From NCBI GenBank assembly GCA_003600225.1, contig QZFT01000034.1, positions 1 to 64,000 of the forward strand: 64,000 nucleotides of DNA. Direction: 5' to 3'. This document shows positions 34,090 to 41,786 of the stretch, piece after piece. The DNA is from Pseudonocardiaceae bacterium YIM PH 21723 (GTDB taxonomy: Bacteria > Actinomycetota > Actinomycetes > Mycobacteriales > Pseudonocardiaceae). The position numbers and the translations under genes were made by a program. Each line of letters begins with the position of its first letter. The first letter of the stretch is position 1. The notes beneath the pieces are model-generated. The model saw only the letters and a list, made by a program, of their open reading frames with translations. It ran no database searches and had not been told where the DNA came from.

Positions 34090-35310
34090 CTACTTGTTGT
34101 AGGTACCGCTCTGCACGGAGCCCCACTTGCCGGACTTGACCTGGTAGACGGTGAGCAGCTTGTTGGTGCTGTCGCCGTACTGGTCGAAGGCGACCTCGCC
34201 GGTCGCGCCCTGGCCCTTGTACTCACCGATGGCCTTGAGCAGATCGGCCCGCTTGTCCGCCGACCAGTCGCCGGCGTCGGTGACCTTCTTCAGGCCGCCG
34301 ATCAACGCGTTGGCGGCGTCGTAGGCGAAGGCGCCGTACGCGGAGAAGGCGTCCTTGAACTTCTTGGCCGAGTAGTCGTCCACGAACTTCTTCGCGCTGG
34401 GCAGCTCGTCCGGCGGCGCGCCGACCGAGGTGGCGAAGTCACCGTCCTTACCGCCCAGGTCGATGAACTTGGGGTCGTAGATGCCGTCGCCGCCCATCAG
34501 CGGGATGTTCAGCCCGGCGTCCTTGAGCTGCTTGGACAGCGGCCCGGCCACCGGGAACTCGCCGCCGTAGAACACCGCGTCCGGGTTGGCGCCGCGGATC
34601 TTGGCGATGACGCCGGAGAAGTCGGTGTCCTTCTCGCCCACCTTCTCCTTGCCGGCGATCTTCGCGCCGAGCGAGGTGGCCAGCTTCTCGAACTCGCCCG
34701 CCAGACCGTCACCGTAGGTCTTGCCGTCGGTGATGATCGCGATGTTCTTCTTGCCCGCCTTCTCGACCAGGTACTTCGCCCCGAACGGCCCCTGCAGGTC
34801 GTCGGTGGCGCAGACGCGGAAGTAGTTCTCCGCCGCGCGCTTGGGCGCGGTCGGGTACTCCTTGCCCCTGCTCAGCGACGGGTTGGTGTTCGCCGGGGAG
34901 ATCATGGCGATCTTCTTCTCGGCGAGCACCGGCTGCACGGTCTCCGCGACGCTGGAGTTCAGGGTGCCGACCACGCCGACAACGCTGGTGTCCGAGGCGA
35001 GCTTGGTGGCGGCCTGCTGACCGATCTGCGGCTTCGCCTCGTCGTCCTCGGTCTGCAGTTGAAGTTTGTAGCCCTTGACGGTGCAGGCCGAGTTGGCCTG
35101 ATCCACCGCGAGCTGTGCGGAGTTCTTGATACCCAGGCCCATCGCGGACAGACCGCCGGTCTGCGGCGCGATCACTCCGAGGACCAACGTCCCCTTGCTG
35201 GTGTCACAGCTGCCACCGCTGCCGCCGTCCTCGGTCTTGTTGGTGCCACATGCCACCGTCACCGAGAGCGTCAGCGCGGCCACCGCCACGGTCACGAGTT
35301 GTTTCTGCAC
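34090..35310 (-). CDS. livK: Branched-chain amino acid-type substrate-binding lipoprotein
   Basis: 406 residues. Lipoprotein signal (VQKQLVTVAVAALTLSVTVACG, cleaved before Cys), then a periplasmic-binding fold type I (LVLGVIAPQTGGLSAMG; SVVGVVGTLNSSVAETVQPVL). First gene of the liv operon. GTG start at 35310 with GGAGGGGAG upstream. The ligand may be Leu/Ile/Val or a related compound; motifs do not separate them. Confidence 0.92.
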   Translation of the reverse strand: MQKQLVTVAVAALTLSVTVACGTNKTEDGGSGGSCDTSKGTLVLGVIAPQTGGLSAMGLGIKNSAQLAVDQANSACTVKGYKLQLQTEDDEAKPQIGQQAATKLASDTSVVGVVGTLNSSVAETVQPVLAEKKIAMISPANTNPSLSRGKEYPTAPKRAAENYFRVCATDDLQGPFGAKYLVEKAGKKNIAIITDGKTYGDGLAGEFEKLATSLGAKIAGKEKVGEKDTDFSGVIAKIRGANPDAVFYGGEFPVAGPLSKQLKDAGLNIPLMGGDGIYDPKFIDLGGKDGDFATSVGAPPDELPSAKKFVDDYSAKKFKDAFSAYGAFAYDAANALIGGLKKVTDAGDWSADKRADLLKAIGEYKGQGATGEVAFDQYGDSTNKLLTVYQVKSGKWGSVQSGTYNK

Positions 35311-35672
35311 GTGCTCTCCCCTCCTGGCCGCCGGCCGGAGCCAAAGCCGTTTTTCGGATGGGCGGAAAGTAGCCACGATTCTGCGGCCAGTCATCGGCAT
35401 TCCGGCCCTCGTAACCAGACCGCAACTGCGTTGTGTGTAGATTCGCTACTAAATGAATCGGCGTTGATCAAAGAATGTTCAGGAAACCCCTTTCCCGATC
35501 AGCTATGCCCATCTACCTGCATCTTTAGCCTATTTAACGGAAATGAATAGGCTCACAGGAGACCAAAAGAGTGGCGCTTCAGGGTTGATCAAAAGTGTGG
35601 AAACCACCCGTAACAACATCAGCGGAAATGCCGATCGCGCGCCGTTTACAGGCGCCTGCGAGAATGGTGATC
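35311..35672. other. Divergent promoter region of the liv operon and methyltransferase
   Basis: 362 bp, clearly A/T-richer than its neighbours. TTGATCAAA occurs at 35464-35472 and 35585-35593, each with an 8-bp palindromic core, and could be operators for the liv operon. No gene seen. Confidence 0.5.
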
Positions 35673-36287
35673 ATGAACCTGGGGAACTGGAGCCACAACG
35701 CCTACTACCAACGGTTACTCCTGCGGGAGGTACCGGCCGGCAGCGACCGGGTCCTCGACGTGGGCTGCGGAACAGGCGCCCTGGCCTCACGTCTCGCGGA
35801 GCGCGCCACCGCGGTGGACGCCCTGGACATCGACCCGGACATGATCGACACGGCCCGGCGGCGGGTCCCCGGAAACGTGCGCTGCCTGCTCGCCGACGCT
35901 ATGGAACATCCGCTGGAAGCCAGCGGCTACGACGCGATCGTGTCCCTCACGACGCTGCACCACCTGCCACTGGAACCGGCCCTGCGCCGGCTGTCGGCCG
36001 CGGTGCGTCCCGGCGGCGTGCTCGCGGTCGTCGCGATGCCCCGGATCGATCTGCCTCGCGACCTGCCGGTCGAGCTGCTGGCCATCGCCGGGCAACGCGC
36101 GCTGGGCGCGGCATTCGGCGTCCTGGGCAGGTATCAGCGAGAGGAGGCCGATGTCTCAATGCCGACGAAGGGATCCGATCTGACGACGGCGCAGGTGCGC
36201 GACGTGGCCACCCGGGTTCTCCCGGGCAGCCACGTGCGACGCCTGGTGTTCTGGCGGTATCTGCTGCGCTGGCAGCGGCCTAGTTGA
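35673..36287 (+). CDS. Class I SAM-dependent methyltransferase
   Basis: 204 residues. SAM-binding motif I VLDVGCGTGALASRL, acidic DIDPDMID, and IVSLTTLHHLPLEPALRRL with VRPGGVLAVV, as in the methyltransf_11/25 groups. Small-molecule target unknown. ATG at 35673; the frame is open from 35595 but the conserved part starts here. Convergent with the ANTAR regulator gene by an 8-bp overlap. Confidence 0.85.
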   Translation: MNLGNWSHNAYYQRLLLREVPAGSDRVLDVGCGTGALASRLAERATAVDALDIDPDMIDTARRRVPGNVRCLLADAMEHPLEASGYDAIVSLTTLHHLPLEPALRRLSAAVRPGGVLAVVAMPRIDLPRDLPVELLAIAGQRALGAAFGVLGRYQREEADVSMPTKGSDLTTAQVRDVATRVLPGSHVRRLVFWRYLLRWQRPS

Positions 36288-36873
36288 GGCTCTCCAGCAC
36301 CGCCTGGGCCACGGCCTTCATGGTGGTCCGCCGGTCCATGGCGCTGCGCTGGATCCAGCGGAAGGCCTCCGGTTCGGACAGGCCCTGCTGGGTCATGAGC
36401 AGACCCTTGGCCTTCTCGACCACCTTGCGGGTTTCGAGGCGGTCGTTCAGCCCGGAGACCTCGTTCTCCAGGGCCCGCAACTCGGCGAACCGGGAAACGG
36501 CCAGCTCGATGGCCGGCAGCAGGTCCCGCTTGGCGAACGGCTTGACCAGGTAGGCCATCGCCCCGGCGTCCCGTGCCTGCTCGATCAGTTCCCGCTGGCT
36601 GAAGGCGGTCAGGATGACCACGGGTGCGATCCGCTCCCCCGCGATCTTGGACGCGGCCTCGATGCCGTCCATCTTCGGCATCTTCACGTCCATCATGACC
36701 AGATCCGGCTTGTGCTCTGTGGCCAGCCGGACCGCTTCTTCCCCGTCGGCTGCCTCGCCGACCACCTGGTAGCCCTCTTCGCGGAGCATCTCCACCAGGT
36801 CCATCCGGATCAGCGCCTCATCCTCGGCCACGAGAACGCGATGCCCACGACGCGCGTTGTCCTGAGTAGTCAC
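36280..36873 (-). CDS. pdtaR: ANTAR-domain response regulator (PdtaR type)
   Basis: 197 residues. Receiver domain (VLVAEDEALIRMDLVEML, phospho-acceptor in MMDVKMPKMDGIEA, Lys in YLVKPF) followed by an ANTAR RNA-binding helix bundle (EVSGLNDRLETRKVVEKAKGLLM...EAFRWIQRSAMDRRTTM). Homologue of mycobacterial PdtaR, which binds structured RNA to prevent termination and is phosphorylated by the PdtaS kinase. GTG start at 36873 with GAGGAGGAC upstream; a TAAGAT box lies near 36905. Confidence 0.9.
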   Translation of the reverse strand: MTTQDNARRGHRVLVAEDEALIRMDLVEMLREEGYQVVGEAADGEEAVRLATEHKPDLVMMDVKMPKMDGIEAASKIAGERIAPVVILTAFSQRELIEQARDAGAMAYLVKPFAKRDLLPAIELAVSRFAELRALENEVSGLNDRLETRKVVEKAKGLLMTQQGLSEPEAFRWIQRSAMDRRTTMKAVAQAVLESLN

Positions 36874-37042
36874 CGTTGTCCTCCTCGATCCGGGTCGCAG
36901 TATCTTACCCGCGAGTAGCATCCTCGCCTTTTACCTGGGTCAAGCGCCACACCAGCTCACTCCCAGGGGTGACACATCGGCACAGGGGACCCCCACGATA
37001 AGCTGTCCGCGCACCGGGTAAGCTGATCACCCGTTACACAGT

Positions 37043-37119
37043 GCCCCCGTAGCCCAATTGGCAGAGGCAACGGATTCAAAACCCGTCCAGTGTCAGTTCG
37101 AGTCTGACCGGGGGCACCA
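37043..37119 (+). tRNA. tRNA-Leu (anticodon CAA by structure)
   Basis: Cloverleaf: acceptor GCCCCCG/CGGGGGC, D arm GCCC..AGGC, anticodon loop TTCAAAA, short variable region CCAGT, T arm GTCAG-TTCGAGT-CTGAC, discriminator A and encoded CCA. CAA reads UUG (Leu), but tRNA-Leu normally has a long variable arm, while this is class I shaped with an A-C mismatch closing the anticodon loop. Its 3' part is shared with 54699-54742 and so is supplied by the integrated element. Confidence 0.8.
37074..37117. repeat. attL: 44-bp direct repeat in the tRNA 3' half
   Basis: The tRNA sequence from the anticodon loop to the base after the discriminator is identical to 54699-54742. Flanking bases differ on both sides, so the limits are exact. 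Typical attachment site of a tyrosine integrase AICE. Confidence 0.95.
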
Positions 37120-37131
37120 GTTGTGAGCAGG

Positions 37132-37179
37132 CACTACGGCCCCGGAGCAGCGGAAACGCTGCCCGGGGGCCGAGTAGTG
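37132..37179. terminator. Long imperfect hairpin between tRNA and int
   Basis: CACTAC...GTAGTG closes a GC-rich arm (GGCCCCGGAGCAGCG with CGCTGCCCGGGGGCC, GAAA loop). It lies between the plus-strand tRNA and the convergent int gene, and replaces the tRNA terminator displaced to 54748-54795. Confidence 0.6.
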
Positions 37180-37243
37180 TCGCTACCCTTTTCCTGGTGA
37201 TTCCCGGTGATTCCCCGCCATCTGCGGCAAATACGCGGCAAAG

Positions 37244-38638
37244 TTAGCCGTCGTCCGGTTCCACACCCAGCGCCTGCTCGATCCGCTCGCGGGCTGAGGA
37301 CTCCAAACCAGCGATGACCTGAGCGTATTCCCGGTGCAACACCGCCACTGAGTGACCAGCCCACTCCGCCACCTGCGCCGACTGCACGCCGGCGGCCAGC
37401 TGTGTGGACACACAGGCATGCCGTAGGTCGTAAGGCCGCCTGCCCAACACCGACGCGTACTCCTGCTCCGACAGTGCAGCCTTCCGGGCGTTGTCCCACA
37501 CCCGGCCCACCGTCGACTCCGACAGATCACCACCTGTCAGGCTGCGGAACAGGCGTCCATCGGCGGCCGTGCCGAACCTGGCCAGGTGTTCGTGAAGGAT
37601 CCGGGTCAACGGTGGCGAGCTGGGCACAGGGCGGATCTGGCCCTTGGCACGCTGCTTGAGCTGGCGCCGATCCCGGCGTTTTCCCGAGTCTGTCCAGGCG
37701 CTGCCCACGATCGGCGCTGTCTCGGACAGCAGCAGCTCACCCCATCCTTTCTCCGGGAGTTGCAGGTCTTCCTTCCGCAGCATCGCGGCCTCTTCCGGCC
37801 GGAGGCCGGCGTAGTAGAGAACCGCGAAATAGGCCTTCAATGCCGGACCAGAGGACCTGCGAGGCTGGCCTTCTACGTGCTGTGCCTGCACAGCATCCAG
37901 TAGCTTGATCGCCTGATCCGGATTGATGACGACCCGCTTGTCGATGGCCGTCGCGGCCTTCGGGGCCGTCCACTTCACCAACCCCAATCGATTGGCGTCG
38001 AGTGCCTCGCACTCGACGGCGTAATCCAGCAGGTTGTAGAACACGGCCCGTTTGCGGTTGACAGTCTTGGCCGCAGCTTGCGTGCCATCGAGCTTGAGCG
38101 ACAACTGTTCGAGCGCCAGCCTCAACGCCGATTCATCTTTGAGATACGACAGCTGCCGGGTATTCCGCGCGACCCACTTCAGCGCATTCTCGATCTCCGG
38201 GGGCTGGGGATCCTCTCGCCGTTTCTTGTTGAATGCCCAGCCGGTTAGTGCCTTTCGGAGCAAAGCGGCATCTGGTGCACCTCGCTCCGTGGCCAGCATC
38301 ATCGGGGTGATCGTGGCCAGTGAGTCAGCGATCCCGACCCGCGACTTCGCAGCCGCGCGCGGCCACTTCATGTCGACGTACTTGCAAGCGAACTGAAACC
38401 AGCTCACTTCCTTCGCCGCACGGTTCATCGTGACTGGCAGGCCGGTTGCCACGACGAAAGCTTGGCCCTTGCGTTGGGCACTCACGAGGTCGGACCGGAA
38501 GCTCTCCGCAAGCAGGCTGGCGTCGAAAGTCTCGCCCCACTCTTCTCCGGCGACGAGCCACCGCACCCTGTAGGTGGACTTTCTCGTTCCCACATAAGCC
38601 CGAATGGCCCAAATCTTGACGTCGTAGGTCATCTCCAT
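37244..38638 (-). CDS. int: AICE tyrosine integrase
   Basis: 464 residues. Catalytic domain from about 255: first Arg in YYAGLRPEEAA, then RPYDLRHACVSTQLAAG, AEWAGHS and the nucleophile in LHREYAQ. N-terminal arm and core-binding parts precede it (SAM-like helices near 85-200). Integrates the circular element into the tRNA 3' end. ATG at 38638 overlaps the xis stop (TGATG) with GAGGTGG upstream; a TTG at 38641 is also possible. Confidence 0.93.
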   Translation of the reverse strand: MEMTYDVKIWAIRAYVGTRKSTYRVRWLVAGEEWGETFDASLLAESFRSDLVSAQRKGQAFVVATGLPVTMNRAAKEVSWFQFACKYVDMKWPRAAAKSRVGIADSLATITPMMLATERGAPDAALLRKALTGWAFNKKRREDPQPPEIENALKWVARNTRQLSYLKDESALRLALEQLSLKLDGTQAAAKTVNRKRAVFYNLLDYAVECEALDANRLGLVKWTAPKAATAIDKRVVINPDQAIKLLDAVQAQHVEGQPRRSSGPALKAYFAVLYYAGLRPEEAAMLRKEDLQLPEKGWGELLLSETAPIVGSAWTDSGKRRDRRQLKQRAKGQIRPVPSSPPLTRILHEHLARFGTAADGRLFRSLTGGDLSESTVGRVWDNARKAALSEQEYASVLGRRPYDLRHACVSTQLAAGVQSAQVAEWAGHSVAVLHREYAQVIAGLESSARERIEQALGVEPDDG

Positions 38639-38823
38639 CAAGCGGCCACCTCACGCCCATGCAGCCACTGTTCGTAATCCGCAACCCGGATTCGGATGTC
38701 CCGGTTAGGCAGCTGCAGACATCGCGGCCCGACACCCTTCTTCTGCCATGTATCGAAGGTCGAGCGAGCTATATCGAGCTCCTCGCAGATTTCCGCGATC
38801 GTGATGAACCGGCGGGTAGCCAT
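38638..38823 (-). CDS. xis: AlpA/MerR-like excisionase
   Basis: 61 residues, one winged helix: RFITIAEICEELDIARSTFDTWQKKGVGPRC, then LPNRDIRIRVADYEQWL. Typical AICE Xis, which directs Int to excise. Coupled to int. GAAAGG upstream of the ATG; the ORF further upstream crosses the 8-mer repeats and is not coding. Confidence 0.88.
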   Translation of the reverse strand: MATRRFITIAEICEELDIARSTFDTWQKKGVGPRCLQLPNRDIRIRVADYEQWLHGREVAA

Positions 38824-38914
38824 GCTGGTTGTGCCTTTCTGGTGGAGACGTTGATCGATGGCATGGGGATGCGCATGGCTTTGCCCTCTCTGGAGTTGTG
38901 GACGGTGGGAGGAT

Positions 38915-39035
38915 CGGGTTTCAAACCCGCAAACCCGCAAACGTGGGGGCTTACGTCGTTGACCTGCTGTGATGGCGTGCGGGTTTGGGTTGCGGTAAAC
39001 CCGCAACAAAGCCGCACCCAAACCCGCAAACCCGG
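38915..39035. repeat. AAACCCGC repeat cluster, left
   Basis: Five exact copies of the 8-mer AAACCCGC: at 38923, 38931, 38997 and 39020 direct, 38979 inverted, plus a near copy at 39028. The first lies in a palindrome, CGGGTTTCAAACCCG. A 17-bp version (38915-38931) is repeated exactly at 54272-54288. It occupies the gap between xis and the helicase gene. Candidates are an origin, TraB recognition (clt) sites or Xis arm sites. Confidence 0.85.
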
Positions 39036-39042
39036 TGCGGAG

Positions 39043-40647
39043 CTACTCGCCGCGGGTCTCTACCCAGAACACGCGGGCTCTGGCGTGGCTGTCCATGGCC
39101 GAGCGCAGGACGTGGTCGCCGTGCCAGCGGCCGACGTGCCCAGTGAGGATGCGGCCGATGGATTTGGTGGAGGGCAGCTGATCGCGGTCGTCGGTCAGGA
39201 ACGTTCCTTCCCACTGGTCGACCGGTCGGCCGTTGACGAACTCGGCTTCGCCGCTCTGTCTTAGTTGCCTGCAGGCGAGGCGCCGGTCGGCGTGCAGTTC
39301 GTGCCAGCGCGTGAGGAAGGCGACCCATTCGGCGTCCTGGTCGTCGGCTTCACGCATGTCCGCCAGATTGCCCAGGAATCCGTCGATGCCGTGGTGGGCC
39401 AGTAGCCCGCCGGTGGCCTGTGCCCAGCTGGTGAACTGGCGCATGGAGTGCCCGCTGCGCGGGGCTCCGGCGTTGATCCAGTCCATGACCAGGATCAGTA
39501 GGTGGCGCAGCACGGTGACGCGGTTGGCGGGGTGTTTGAGCCAGGTGTCCAGGTGCGGGATGCCGAACTGGGATTGGTCGCGTTGGTCGGGGTGGGGGTC
39601 GTTGGGGTCCAGGCGCACGAGCACGGTGCGGGTGGCCATGTCCCCGCCGAGGCGGATGTTGTTTCCGGTGGCCAGCCACAGCCGGTCGTTGGTGGCGGTG
39701 AACCCGGCCCCGGAGGAGCCGAGCATCCGGGCGGACCACTGCGGTGAGGTGAGCAGCTGGGCCAGTACAGCGGAGGACACCATGGTGCCTTCGGCGATGT
39801 TGTCCCACAGCATGATCGGCGCCGGGCTATGTAGCGCGCTGGTGATCGCTTTCTCCAATTCGCTGTCGTCTCCTTTGCGCCACACGAGGCTTTTGGAGCC
39901 GTAGAGGTAGCCGGGGATCTCCGCGAGCAGCGTCTTGCCGGAGCTCTGGGTGGTCGCGGAGATCAGCCCGAACGGGGTCAGGCAACCCAGATACGGGCGC
40001 AGGATCGGGGCCAGCAGCAGGCTGACGTGGTTGGCCCTATCGGCTGGTGAGACGAATGGGAAGTCCCTCAGCAGGCTGCCCAGCGTGAATTCCAGTGCCG
40101 CGCTCACCTGCTGGCTGCTGGGGGTGGTGGGGATCGTCGGCATCGGCGTGGTGGGGGCGTAGTAGAGGCCGGTGGCCGGGTCGTAGCCGCCGGTTTGCAG
40201 CAGGCTGCCGTCCGGGCGCAGCACGGGTGAGCCGACGATGCCCGCCAGCGGGCGCACACCGGGCCAGTAGCGGGAGGACAGCACGGCCGAGAGGACGGTC
40301 TTGGTCGGGCTTGCCTCCACCCGGGTCACCTTCCCGGTCTCCTGGTTCGTCTTGGCGCGGTGGACGTAGGCGTGGTGGGCCAGCAGCCACGCCAGTGCCG
40401 GGGCGGTGAGCGGATCTGCTTGCACCGGCAGCGCGGCGGGCTGCTGCTCGCCGCCGTCTGGGGTGGGGCCGGAGACGCGGGACAGGTGCACCAGCTGACC
40501 GCCGCAGACGTAGACGTCCGGCAGTGCCCCGTCGGCGACGGCCGCGGTGAGGACTCGGATGGTTTCGGCTTCACCGCCGATCCGGATGGCCAGCCGGTCG
40601 GCCGGGGCGGTCTGTTCGGCGGGATCGGCGGGCACGGCGATGGTCAT
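39043..40647 (-). CDS. AAA+ replicative helicase-like protein of the AICE
   Basis: 534 residues. A P-loop variant (ISATTQSSGKTLLAEI, near 215-230), Walker B-like APIMLWDNIAEG, sensor-like LATGNNIRLGGD followed by ATRTVLVRLD, as in phage and plasmid primase-helicase proteins. The N-terminal part is of unknown fold. ATG at 40647 overlaps the Prim-Pol stop (ATGA) with AGGAG upstream. Coupling to Prim-Pol makes a replication helicase the likely role; named family not certain. Confidence 0.75.
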   Translation of the reverse strand: MTIAVPADPAEQTAPADRLAIRIGGEAETIRVLTAAVADGALPDVYVCGGQLVHLSRVSGPTPDGGEQQPAALPVQADPLTAPALAWLLAHHAYVHRAKTNQETGKVTRVEASPTKTVLSAVLSSRYWPGVRPLAGIVGSPVLRPDGSLLQTGGYDPATGLYYAPTTPMPTIPTTPSSQQVSAALEFTLGSLLRDFPFVSPADRANHVSLLLAPILRPYLGCLTPFGLISATTQSSGKTLLAEIPGYLYGSKSLVWRKGDDSELEKAITSALHSPAPIMLWDNIAEGTMVSSAVLAQLLTSPQWSARMLGSSGAGFTATNDRLWLATGNNIRLGGDMATRTVLVRLDPNDPHPDQRDQSQFGIPHLDTWLKHPANRVTVLRHLLILVMDWINAGAPRSGHSMRQFTSWAQATGGLLAHHGIDGFLGNLADMREADDQDAEWVAFLTRWHELHADRRLACRQLRQSGEAEFVNGRPVDQWEGTFLTDDRDQLPSTKSIGRILTGHVGRWHGDHVLRSAMDSHARARVFWVETRGE

Positions 40648-41690
40648 GTGGTGCTCCTGTGCTCGGGCACGGCCCGTGGATTGCGGAACCCGGAGGCGAT
40701 GACGTAGCGGATCTCCCCTGCGGGGAGCGCGGCTTGCTGTGCGGCGTCGGTGAGCGCGGCCTCGACGTCCGCCTGGTCGATCCATCCGGCCGCGCACATC
40801 CCGGCCAGCCGTGAGGTCGAACGGAACAGCTTGCGGTTACGCCCGGTGTTCGGCTTCATCGCCGCCAGTTCCGCACAAGCCGATCTCAACGCCCCGGCGG
40901 CGTACCGGGTTCCCGGGCAGTCACCAGGCAGTGCGAGAGCGATCGGCTTGGCCGGTAGGGCCGGGGTGGTGGCGTGCCGGTCGTGGCCGGTGCGGATCAA
41001 CTCGGTGGCCAGCCAGTCCGGCAACGGTGCCGGGACCGGGGTGCTTGAGGCACGCCGGTAGGTCCCGGCGGTGGTGGTGGAGCCGGGCAGCACGACGTAC
41101 CCGGCGTAGGCCTTGATGTCGACCTGCCAGCCCAGGCCGCCGCGTACGGTGTCGTCCCCGGGACGGGCGTGGCCGCTGCTGGACTTCCACCGACCGGGCT
41201 GCGCCGTGTACAGCAGGTGCAGCCCGCCAGAGGGGGTCTCGGTGACCAGCGTGTCCAGGTCCAGCGATTGGCCGCGCAGGCTGGCCAGGGTGGCGTAGGT
41301 GTCGATCCCGTCCACCGGCAGCGCATCCCCGGCCGGCCACGCCAGGCCCCGTAGGGGCTGGGCGGGTGAGGTGCCGCCGTGAGCGTCCAGGTCCACGGCC
41401 AGCAGCCCGGACGCGCCCAGGTGCACCGCCCACACGGCCGGTTGCCAGCGCGCGGCCCACCGCGCCACCACAGCGGGATCGCAGGTGGCGGCCCACACCC
41501 CATGGCACAGCGCGCCCGTGCCCGTTGTCAGGCAAGGGCACTGCGCGGCGGTGTGCCCGCCTCCGTCCCGGCAGTCCGCGCACCCGGCCAGGGGGCGTTT
41601 GGTCCGGGGGTGCAGCGGCAGCACTCGCCATCCGAGGTTGCTCGCTACCCACCCGGCTACGGCGGTGGCGGTGGACGGGTTGGTGGACAT
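40644..41690 (-). CDS. Bifunctional DNA primase/polymerase (Prim-Pol)
   Basis: 348 residues. AEP-type fold: WRVLPLHPRTKRPL, the metal motif LLAVDLDAHGG, then TPSGGLHLLY and VDIKAYAGYVVLPGS. A short Cys cluster (CADCRDGGGHTAAQCPC) near residue 36 may bind zinc. Prim-Pol is one of the known AICE replication types. Its C-terminal helical part (NRKLFRSTSRLAGMCAAG) is the usual primase C domain. Confidence 0.88.
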   Translation of the reverse strand: MSTNPSTATAVAGWVASNLGWRVLPLHPRTKRPLAGCADCRDGGGHTAAQCPCLTTGTGALCHGVWAATCDPAVVARWAARWQPAVWAVHLGASGLLAVDLDAHGGTSPAQPLRGLAWPAGDALPVDGIDTYATLASLRGQSLDLDTLVTETPSGGLHLLYTAQPGRWKSSSGHARPGDDTVRGGLGWQVDIKAYAGYVVLPGSTTTAGTYRRASSTPVPAPLPDWLATELIRTGHDRHATTPALPAKPIALALPGDCPGTRYAAGALRSACAELAAMKPNTGRNRKLFRSTSRLAGMCAAGWIDQADVEAALTDAAQQAALPAGEIRYVIASGFRNPRAVPEHRSTT

Positions 41691-41786
41691 GATCGATCCC
41701 CCTTCGCGGGTACAGGTGGTGAGCGAGGAAGCCCTGCCCCACTACCTCGGCGGGCTAGTAGGGCAGCCGGTCGGAGTTGGCGGTCG

